Part shown: positions 1 through 5,911 of the stretch, one piece after another
How positions within the stretch are numbered: the first letter of the stretch is position 1
Layout of the letters: each line of letters begins with the position of its first letter
DNA from: JAJKIP01 sp040509055
GTDB taxonomy: Bacteria; Bacteroidota; Bacteroidia; Chitinophagales; Chitinophagaceae
Length of the DNA stretch: 17,121 nucleotides
Direction of reading: 5' to 3'
Assembly: GCA_040509055.1 (NCBI GenBank)
Contig: JBEVLT010000011.1
Span: 1-17,121 of the forward strand
Notes under the pieces: model-generated
Seen by the model: only the letters and a program-made list of their open reading frames with translations
Told to the model about the DNA's origin: nothing
Databases searched by the model: none
Position numbers and translations under genes: made by a program

Positions 1-417
1 GGTTGCAACCTGAGCCTGGCAAAGCTGCACCAGGCTGTATTCCGGGACATTCAATTCAAAGATTGTAAAATGCTGGGCCTTCGTTTCGACACCTGCAGTG
101 AGTTCGGGCTTTCTTTTTCGTTTGACAATTGCCAGCTCACTCATGCCTCGTTCTATAAGCTAAAGATCAAAAAGACGATTTTTAAATATTCACAGCTGCA
201 GGAGGTGGATTTTGCAGAAAGCGATCTCTCCGGCGCCGTGTTTGATCATTGTACCCTGCCGGATGCAGCATTTGACCGTACCATCCTGGAGCAAGCCGAT
301 TTTCGTACGGCCACCCATTATTCCATCGATCCCGAAAACAACAATATTAAAAAAGCAAAATTTTCTTTTCCTGGCCTTCCCGGGCTTTTGCAGAAATACG
401 AACTTGAAATTGAATAG
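1..417 (+). CDS. Pentapeptide-repeat protein, C-terminal part (5' end outside window)
   Basis: The reading frame is open from base 1 to the TAG at 415-417, so the gene starts left of the window and about 138 C-terminal residues are visible. They show five-residue periodicity with a central L or F (for example AKLHQ, AVFRD, SGAVF, PDAAF, EQADF), the signature of a right-handed quadrilateral beta-helix. The repeats stop at about RTATHYSIDP, and the chain ends in a capping tail (IKKAKFSFPGLPGLL...) that I associate with McbG/Qnr-like pentapeptide proteins of Bacteroidota. Some members of that superfamily mimic DNA and protect gyrase from inhibitors, but nothing visible here shows that activity. 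The first in-frame ATG (position 70) is internal to the repeats and is not the true start. The product should be cytoplasmic. The repeat fold is certain; the role is unknown. Confidence 0.9.
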   Translation, partial: GCNLSLAKLHQAVFRDIQFKDCKMLGLRFDTCSEFGLSFSFDNCQLTHASFYKLKIKKTIFKYSQLQEVDFAESDLSGAVFDHCTLPDAAFDRTILEQADFRTATHYSIDPENNNIKKAKFSFPGLPGLLQKYELEIE

Positions 418-457
418 CCGGCGGGATACTGGTTCATCTGTTCTTGTTTCCAAAGAG

Positions 458-485
458 AGCAGGGAATTTGACCGGCTGCTTTTTT
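458..485 (+). terminator. Possible intrinsic terminator of the pentapeptide-repeat gene
   Basis: AGCAG at 458-462 pairs with CTGCT at 476-480, and an inner GG/CC pair at 463-464 and 472-473 can extend the stem with a small bulge. A run of six T follows at 480-485. It lies about 40 nt after the stop of the pentapeptide gene. The stem is short, so this is a moderate call made by eye, without folding energies. Confidence 0.4.
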
Positions 486-494
486 GTATCTTTC
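468..494 (+). promoter_or_regulatory. Candidate Bacteroidota-type promoter for the glycan-binding-domain gene
   Basis: TATCTTTC at 487-494 matches the Bacteroidota -7 element TAnnTTTG at all but the last base, and TTG at 468-470 can serve as the -33 element. The spacing of 16 nt is slightly shorter than the usual range as I remember it. Transcription would begin near 500, leaving a very short leader before the ATG at 519. The element overlaps the T-tract of the candidate terminator of the gene upstream. Confidence 0.4.
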
Positions 495-518
495 CCACAA
501 CCACCCGATCTTCTTCAT

Positions 519-1256
519 ATGACATTACATAAAATTATATTGACAGGTGTAGCAAGTTCAATTTGCCTGCTGGGTTTTGGACAAATTGTAAAAACGTTGA
601 AGCCGGAACTCGGAGCCTATAATGATTTTACAAAACAGGAGCAGCTGTTATGGCAAAAGGTAGTCGATCAATATCGCAGGATAGACTCCGGTATCCTGGA
701 ATACAGTCAGCTTTCTGCGAAAGACCAGGACCTTATCGATAGCCTGGAGGCAGGTTACGGACCCATGACGGCTGGCCCGGAGTGCAGCTGGTATTGCGGG
801 GGAGAGATGTATAAAGTAACGTCGGATACTTATCTGCCGGAACAGGGTGGAGTGAGCTATAAGCCGGACAATATCCACGACTTCAACCTGTTTACGGCCT
901 GGGCACCCGATACTACTCATGGGGTAATCGGGAAAAAGATCAGTTTTCATTTTAAGTTCCGGTCGCCAAGAGTGAACCAGGTACTGATCTATAATGGATA
1001 CATCAAAAATGCGGACCTCTTTAAAGCAAATGCGAGGGTGAAGAAATTCAGGCTGTATATCAACGATGTTTACTATGCCACCCTGGAACTGGAAGATGTC
1101 ACCGCACAACAGTCATTTATGATCGACCCGGTCCGGTCCGAAAACAAGGAAAAAGACCTGGTGCTGACCTTTGAGATCGAAGAGATATACCCAGGTAGCA
1201 AATACCGGGATGTGGTGGTGAGCGAGATCAACTTCAGCGGGCTGGATGTGCATTAG
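519..1256 (+). CDS. Secreted protein with NADase-type glycan-binding (discoidin-like) domain
   Basis: The product is 245 aa. I chose the ATG at 519, not the in-frame one at 444, because it opens directly into a signal peptide (MTLHKIILTGVASSICLLGFGQ) and sits just downstream of the candidate promoter; the longer start would place 25 residues before it. Residues about 24-80 are helical and charged. A Cys motif, ECSWYCGG, follows at about 85-93. Residues about 107-245 look like the beta-sandwich that RefSeq calls an NADase-type glycan-binding domain: KPDNIHDFNLFTAWAPD, then NGYIKNADLFKANARVKKF, and strand-forming sequence to the end. The family is thought to bind carbohydrate, and in other proteins the domain accompanies NADase toxins. 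No catalytic domain is present here, so this would be a binding-only envelope protein. The assignment is from motif memory; the ligand is unknown. Confidence 0.75.
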   Translation: MTLHKIILTGVASSICLLGFGQIVKTLKPELGAYNDFTKQEQLLWQKVVDQYRRIDSGILEYSQLSAKDQDLIDSLEAGYGPMTAGPECSWYCGGEMYKVTSDTYLPEQGGVSYKPDNIHDFNLFTAWAPDTTHGVIGKKISFHFKFRSPRVNQVLIYNGYIKNADLFKANARVKKFRLYINDVYYATLELEDVTAQQSFMIDPVRSENKEKDLVLTFEIEEIYPGSKYRDVVVSEINFSGLDVH

Positions 1257-1277
1257 AAAATATGGACCATCATCATA

Positions 1278-1504
1278 AAACGAAATTTGAATAAATACGG
1301 CATCGTGTTACAAGACGCCAGCTGGTGCTGACCCATGCCAAGTACAACGATGCAAAGCTGAGCCGGATAGCCGGAGATCACCTCGTCAATGACAACTGGT
1401 GGATCAATCATGTGGTCATGCTGCGTGATGGACGCAACCGCATCACAGGATTCGGAGTCAATTCCGGAAGGATCATGCATTTGCGGTTTACTAAAATTGA
1501 CTAA
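1278..1504 (+). pseudogene. Frameshifted C-terminal remnant of a putative serine hydrolase (beta-lactamase family)
   Basis: Two adjoining frames together give one protein-like stretch. The first (1278-1319) reads KRNLNKYGIVLQDA and would hit a stop at 1326. The second, from about 1322 to the TAA at 1502-1504, reads LVLTHAKYNDAKL, then HLVNDNWWINHVVMLRD, then ITGFGVNSGRIMHLRF. Loss of one base near 1319-1321 explains the break, since 'QDGKLVLTH' would be the expected junction. This pattern resembles the C-terminal beta-rich domain that follows the penicillin-binding/beta-lactamase-type domain in many Bacteroidota serine hydrolases. No start codon, signal peptide or catalytic SxxK region remains, because the preceding gene ends only about 20 nt upstream. 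That it is degraded coding sequence is well supported; the family name is a recollection and tentative. Confidence 0.55.
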
Positions 1505-1596
1505 GCCGGACTGCTTTTTCAACTTGTTTTATAAAACCCGGAATGCCCGGCCTTGCTGTCGGGGTGTTATATGATCACCTGTCTCCGGACCCTACT

Positions 1597-2568
1597 TTAC
1601 AGTTTCATAATATAAAATACGGCATAGTACGGTGGCCGCATGTCGAATGACTGGCCACTACCTTCTGTAGAGGTATACGTTTTGAATGCAGGGTTTGATT
1701 TGGCATAGCCTTCATCGCTACCCCTGTTATTTTTGTTGTCCTTGTCGCCGTTTCCTCCTCCTCCGCCTACGCCGCTGGAGTGGTTATGGCTGGGCATTTC
1801 GTTAATGGTAATGGTATGCTGTGCGTTGCCTCCCTTGAGGCCGGTATTGTCACCATAGCCTGATCCGGGCCCTGCACCTACCACGAACCTGCCCCGCAGG
1901 TCCGGCGTACCGTTCTGCCCGTTGCAAACGGCCCATCCTTCCACGTTAGTAGCAGACTTGCCCTTGCCTGTTGCATCGAACAGGCTGGAGTAAGTTCCTG
2001 TATACATGATGATGCCGCCCCTGGGCGTCACATACCCGGTCTCGTCCTTGATGCGCCCGTTCACATCCAGTTCGGCGCCCGGGCTTTCCCTGCCGATGCC
2101 TACTTTGCCATCGGCTGCGATCCGCATCCGTTCGGTCAGCGTGGCCGTATTGATGTTGGTAGTGATATTCGGTTCACTGGATTGTGAAAAAATAATAGGA
2201 GTGGCGGAGCCCGAACTGATATGCGGGACCTTGCCATATTTTTTAATAAATCCTAACCGGGCCTCAGCGCCCGCATCGACGGCCAGGGCCGTATTGTCGG
2301 CAAATCCAACTACCACGCTCCCGCTTACGGTCAGGAGCCTGGGAGATGCAAGGGTGCCAATGGCTACCGTATCGGTGAAATTGGCCTTGCCGGTTACGGC
2401 CAGTTTATTAACTGTTGCCATACCGATCCGTACGTTACCGGTACTGTCGATTTGCACGGCATTCTGGGCTATGGATAAATAAGAGATCAGAATCGCGGAT
2501 AATAATAATACCGCAGGGCGCTGCTGCAGGCCGGCAAACCGGCAGAAGGAATGTGAAAAGGTGGTCAT
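1597..2568 (-). CDS. Secreted phage-tail-collar-domain protein (copy 2)
   Basis: The product is 323 aa from the ATG at 2568. The frame stays open to a TTG at 2652, with other ATGs at 2640 and 2598, but the 2568 start gives a clean signal peptide (residues 1-35, ending LSIAQ) parallel to the 35-residue one in the paralogue at 2936-3856. The mature part begins with a beta-repeat, AVQIDSTGNVRIG, followed by further 'KVGIGRESPGAELDVNG' units typical of Bacteroidota surface and tail-fibre-like proteins. The C-terminal third is a tail-collar fold: GWAVCNGQNGTPDLRGRFVVGAG, then HTITINEMPSHNH, and the end RPPYYAVFYIMKL. Between the HNH segment and that end lies a long Gly/Asp/Asn-rich stretch. Collar domains in phages sit at fibre tips; chromosomal bacterial versions are mostly uncharacterised. 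It is probably exported to the periplasm or surface, and there is no T9SS tail signal that I recognise. Confidence 0.85.
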   Translation of the reverse strand: MTTFSHSFCRFAGLQQRPAVLLLSAILISYLSIAQNAVQIDSTGNVRIGMATVNKLAVTGKANFTDTVAIGTLASPRLLTVSGSVVVGFADNTALAVDAGAEARLGFIKKYGKVPHISSGSATPIIFSQSSEPNITTNINTATLTERMRIAADGKVGIGRESPGAELDVNGRIKDETGYVTPRGGIIMYTGTYSSLFDATGKGKSATNVEGWAVCNGQNGTPDLRGRFVVGAGPGSGYGDNTGLKGGNAQHTITINEMPSHNHSSGVGGGGGNGDKDNKNNRGSDEGYAKSNPAFKTYTSTEGSGQSFDMRPPYYAVFYIMKL

Positions 2569-3745
2569 GGTTTTGAGTTTAGTAGTGATAGGCGACATTG
2601 CCCATGATTTTCGGGTAAGAGATCTGAGGAGGCTGGCCATTTTGTTAATCAACCCCAGCCGTTTACGGTCAGCCTTGTATTTTTCCGGGCAGCTATCCCG
2701 ATCCCCACATTGCCGGTACTATCGATCTGCAGGGCGTCCTGGGCTGTGGCCGGGAAAGAGCCAAAAACAACCAGCAACAGGAACAGAATGCCGGAGGGGT
2801 TGCTCAATAATTTGCCGGCATGGCGAAATCCCGGATGTTGACATGGATTCATCGGTTTTATTTTGGTTAAAGATTCTGCTTATTGCGATCGTCTTTCCGG
2901 GCTACAGGATAAGGCGATAAACAATCCGGTATCAGCTATAGCTTCATGATGTACAGCATGGCAAAATAGGGCGGGCGGTTCTCATGCGGCTTGCTTTCAC
3001 CGGCCGGCTGGGTTTCGTCGCCGTTGTTGATCCCGTTTCGCCGCAGCCAGCAACCGCTCTGGCCTGCAGCCACTACATCGTAGCACTCATAGCCGTACCG
3101 GTGGGTATGCCTGGGCATTTCGGCGGTGGTCAGCGTATGGAAATCTTCTCCACCCTTGCTGCCTATTGAGTAATTGGATCCCGGCCCGGCGCCGACAATG
3201 AAACGGTTGCGCAGGTCAGGTGTGCCGTTTAGCCCGTTGCAGATGGCCCATCCTGCTACCGGCGAATCGGGTTTGCCTTTGCCGCTGTTGTCGAAGTTGC
3301 CCTCAGACCCGCCGTACATCATGATCCCACCCTGCGGGGTAATGTATCCTGACTGGTCTTTTACGCGACCGGCTACTTCCAGTTTGGTAGTAGGATTGAC
3401 CGTGCCGATACCGGCATTGCCGTCGCTTTTTATAAAAAAGGCAGAAGCATTGGTATTGTTGCGGAGGTTAAACCCGTTAGCACCATAATTCATGTACATC
3501 ACGTTATCGCTCCAGCGCGGCCAGAAATATCTTTCATAACTCCCGGATGCATTTTTGGCTGTAAAAATGGCCGAATTGTCCACGCCAAATACATTGTCGT
3601 TCCCGCCGATCGTCAGCTTATACTCCGGCGTTGCCTGGTTGATCCCCACATTACCCTGGAGCAGGGTGGTGCCATTGACAACCAGTTTCTGGGTAGGGGT
3701 GCTGGTGCCGATACCTACCCGACCGGTGCTATCGATATACAGCGC
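2422..3745 (-). repeat. Three paralogous copies of an 'IDSTGxVxIG' segment
   Basis: The segments at 2422-2460, 2697-2735 and 3707-3745 each encode (A)(V/L)(Q/Y)IDSTG(N/R)V(R/G)IG immediately after a signal peptide. At DNA level they share blocks such as 'ccggtact(g/a)tcgat'. They mark a tandem gene family and could support recombination between copies. The coordinates span the outermost copies, not continuous repeat. Confidence 0.6.
2649..2852 (-). pseudogene. Truncated N-terminal remnant of a third tail-collar gene
   Basis: The 67 codons encode a signal peptide (residues 1-38, ending FPATAQ) and one copy of the family's first repeat (ALQIDSTGNVGIG, then LTVNG), then stop at a TGA right after Trp-Gly. 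The two neighbouring paralogues continue for more than 250 residues beyond this point with additional repeats and a collar domain. The frame is therefore best read as the 5' end of a third copy whose remainder was deleted, the breakpoint lying near 2655. An intact start and a well-formed signal peptide mean it could still make a tiny secreted peptide. A-rich sequence (aaccaaaataaaaccg) precedes the ATG. Confidence 0.65.
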
Positions 3746-3856
3746 ATTGTTTTGAGCGGATAAATTAGCGGCGGTAATCCAGGCAAATACGATCAGCAAT
3801 GCAGAACGCCTGTTTTTTTTCATCATGGTGCGGGCGGAAGAGCGGTGAGTGGTCAT
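2936..3856 (-). CDS. Secreted phage-tail-collar-domain protein (copy 1)
   Basis: The product is 306 aa. The ATG at 3856 follows an A-run (ataaaaaaaacttcc) and is 34 nt after the stop of the upstream beta-propeller gene; ATGs at 3826 and 3823 (MMKKNRRSALL) are plausible alternatives and keep the signal peptide. The signal peptide ends NLSAQ at about residue 35. Residues about 38-62 (ALYIDSTGRVGIG, KLVVNG) and later units (NVGINQATPEYKLTIGG, NAGIGTVNPTTKLEVAGRV) are the beta-structured repeats usual in these proteins. The collar fold follows at about 200-222 (GWAICNGLNGTPDLRNRF), with EMPRHTH at about 245 and the end ENRPPYFAMLYIMKL. It shares the whole plan with the gene at 1597-2568 but differs in the middle repeats and in the tip between HTH and RPPYF, where this copy has two cysteines. 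Likely exported; ligand unknown. Confidence 0.87.
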   Translation of the reverse strand: MTTHRSSARTMMKKNRRSALLIVFAWITAANLSAQNNALYIDSTGRVGIGTSTPTQKLVVNGTTLLQGNVGINQATPEYKLTIGGNDNVFGVDNSAIFTAKNASGSYERYFWPRWSDNVMYMNYGANGFNLRNNTNASAFFIKSDGNAGIGTVNPTTKLEVAGRVKDQSGYITPQGGIMMYGGSEGNFDNSGKGKPDSPVAGWAICNGLNGTPDLRNRFIVGAGPGSNYSIGSKGGEDFHTLTTAEMPRHTHRYGYECYDVVAAGQSGCWLRRNGINNGDETQPAGESKPHENRPPYFAMLYIMKL

Positions 3857-3890
3857 TGGAAGTTTTTTTTATATAAGTTAATAAAGAGAG

Positions 3891-5891
3891 TTAGTAGCCT
3901 GTTTTGCAGGAAAGAACGGCCCCGGTTTCTACGCGGAAACCCGGAGCGAAGCCAATGGAGCCGCCGGATACGACATGGATGGCTGAACCTTTGAGCAATG
4001 CATCGCCCAGCACAACGGAGCGGCTGCCGGTAAGCGTTGTGGTATATCCTTTTTCAAAGTTGAGCCCGGCGGCTACCCTGATGGTGTCTGCACGATACGT
4101 TCGGTTGTTGTAGCCGAGATCGTCACGTGTCAGGCTATAGGTGGACGGCGAGAATGCCACCGGCCGGATACTGTATAATTTGCGGCTGGTGCCGGTATAC
4201 AACGAACCATCGATGGCGAGTGTCATTTCCCATTCGCGGGAAAGGCCCTCCAGCGGATTGGTCATATCCAAAAACTGCTCTCCGTTGCTGTTATAACCCA
4301 TGACCCGGTTAGCAGTATTCCAGCAATAAACATTATTGCCCGCATCGGTGATCAGGCTGCTAACGTCGCCGACATTCCTCACGAAATCCCGCACCGTTTT
4401 GTTCCGGTAGGCCATCAGGTTGCCATTCTGTACATAATACACCGTGCCATCGCCGCCCATGGCGGGTTGGGAAATGGTATTGCCACGGATGATGGTATCC
4501 GGCTTCAGCGATGTGTTGAGCACATACAGGGCCTTGCCCTGGGGGAAATTGTCCGTTACAAACAGCTGGTCCTGGTTGTTGATCACCGGCACCATTCTTC
4601 CGCTTCTGCCGGCGCCGGGCGTTTTGTCCAGCAGCTGCCTGCGGCCTTCACCCGAAACGGTGTTTATGGCTACCACGTTCAATGAATCGCCGCCAAATAC
4701 CACATAGGCCGTGCTGCCGTCGTTATTAAGCGTAACGCTGCTCATGTTTTGCGAGATGGATACATATTGCCAGAGCAGGTCATGGCGGGGATAGGGCGCA
4801 TAAGCATAGATATACGGCCAAGCCGCCAGGTACAGGGTGCCGTCCTGACCGGTGGTGGGCGGTGCTTTCAGCAGCGTATTTGCGGCGATGGTGATCGGGT
4901 AGGTAATGGTATTGCCCGCTTCCAGGTTGATTACGCCGATCTTGTTAGCCGCAGGATAATAATACCGGCCATACGGATCGATGACCGCCATTTCTTCGGG
5001 CACAGGCAGGTTGCTGGCTGCCTGGCTGATGGCTTTGGTCACAGGGTCTATCGCATAGAGATGGTAAGCCGATGCATCCTGCGCCATGATATAGGCCTTG
5101 TCGCGGTACAGCACCATATTGCGCAGGATATTGTTGTTGAACTGCCGGATCTCTTTTGCTGAATGACGAGCCGGCTTTGACCCGGCAAAGATGGCGGGCG
5201 ACAGGGCGGTATGCTGTGCATCGGCATGGTAAGCCGGCCAGGGCAGGGGGGCGGGTTCGGGTGTATAGGCCACTACCAGCCGGGGAATATAAGCTGGGTC
5301 CTGCCCGTATACGGGAAAAGTGGTAAGTGCAGACGAATAAAAAGCGGCGCTGCCATCATTGTAAGTAGTAGAGAGCTGGATGGTGAATTTCTTTCCGGCC
5401 AGGGCCTGCTGCAGGCGGTCAACGGCGAAGTTGTCGAACAGCACGACACTGTTGCGGGGATAATCTTCTGCCCGGATGGTCCTGGCAGCGATCTGGGGCG
5501 ACAGCTGCGGTGCCTCCATGTTATTGTTGGTGACCTGGTGCACGAGTACGCTGGTCCGTTGGGAAGGATCGGCTGCCAGCGTCAGCCTGAGCGTGGCCGA
5601 CGCGATCGATGATCCGGCCGGGATGCCGGAAAGATCGAACTGCAGGTAACTTTTGTTATAAGCCGTGGAGCCGTTAGCCGATACCAGCAGCGTGTCGCTT
5701 GGCCTGGGCACTACTTTAAACGAAGGCGGGCTGGCCGGCAGCCTTACCACGGTGCTTACCTGGGCCAGCATACCTGCCGGCAGCAGCAGGCATAGCAGCA
5801 GCGTATACCACCCTGCTGCTGTAAAAAAGTTGTTTCCCTGCAGGAACAGGGCCGTATAGGTATGAGCGCTGTTTTTCTTTTGAAGCATCAT
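3891..5891 (-). CDS. Secreted DNRLRE-domain / PQQ-like beta-propeller protein
   Basis: The product is 666 aa and begins with two ATG codons in a row. A signal peptide with an unusually long n-region ends at ...AGMLAQ (residue 44). Residues about 48-212 look like a DNRLRE domain, a beta-sandwich found in bacterial surface and carbohydrate-related proteins: KSYLQFDLSGIPAGSSI followed by ASATLRLTL, then a closing strand IPRLVVAY. At about 219-232, WPAYHADAQHTALSP is close to the 'WPxxxHDxxHTxxSP' motif that opens many PQQ-like beta-propellers. Repeated blade-like stretches (GTLYLAAWPYIYAY, AYVVFGGD, TVYYVQNGNLMAY, SLYTGTSRKLYSI) run to about 576. The last 65 residues (VVLGDALLKGSAIHV, GGSIGFAPGFRVETG) match an extracellular tail motif common in Bacteroidota. 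The start is 20 nt after the Kelch gene stop, so it is likely co-transcribed. No catalytic residues are recognised; a surface binding or scaffold role is inferred. Confidence 0.8.
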   Translation of the reverse strand: MMLQKKNSAHTYTALFLQGNNFFTAAGWYTLLLCLLLPAGMLAQVSTVVRLPASPPSFKVVPRPSDTLLVSANGSTAYNKSYLQFDLSGIPAGSSIASATLRLTLAADPSQRTSVLVHQVTNNNMEAPQLSPQIAARTIRAEDYPRNSVVLFDNFAVDRLQQALAGKKFTIQLSTTYNDGSAAFYSSALTTFPVYGQDPAYIPRLVVAYTPEPAPLPWPAYHADAQHTALSPAIFAGSKPARHSAKEIRQFNNNILRNMVLYRDKAYIMAQDASAYHLYAIDPVTKAISQAASNLPVPEEMAVIDPYGRYYYPAANKIGVINLEAGNTITYPITIAANTLLKAPPTTGQDGTLYLAAWPYIYAYAPYPRHDLLWQYVSISQNMSSVTLNNDGSTAYVVFGGDSLNVVAINTVSGEGRRQLLDKTPGAGRSGRMVPVINNQDQLFVTDNFPQGKALYVLNTSLKPDTIIRGNTISQPAMGGDGTVYYVQNGNLMAYRNKTVRDFVRNVGDVSSLITDAGNNVYCWNTANRVMGYNSNGEQFLDMTNPLEGLSREWEMTLAIDGSLYTGTSRKLYSIRPVAFSPSTYSLTRDDLGYNNRTYRADTIRVAAGLNFEKGYTTTLTGSRSVVLGDALLKGSAIHVVSGGSIGFAPGFRVETGAVLSCKTGY

Positions 5892-5911
5892 GGTTATGGT
5901 TTTTCAGGTTG

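Noticed and set aside
1505..1596. Bidirectional terminator between the + strand remnant and the last - strand gene
   Set aside because: Only short imperfect pairings such as cccg/cggg are present, with no convincing stem and T-tract on either strand.
2566..2652. N-terminal extension of the second collar gene to TTG 2652 or ATG 2640/2598
   Set aside because: An extension would bury the signal peptide behind up to 28 residues and overlap the remnant's stop; the 2568 start matches the paralogue's 35-residue signal peptide.
1597..3856. Prophage or phage-tail module
   Set aside because: The collar proteins have Sec signal peptides and no tail, capsid, terminase, integrase or lysis genes are nearby, so they look like chromosomal secreted relatives.
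2936..3856. Diversity-generating retroelement acting on the collar tips
   Set aside because: Tip divergence is suggestive, but there is no reverse transcriptase gene or template repeat in the window.
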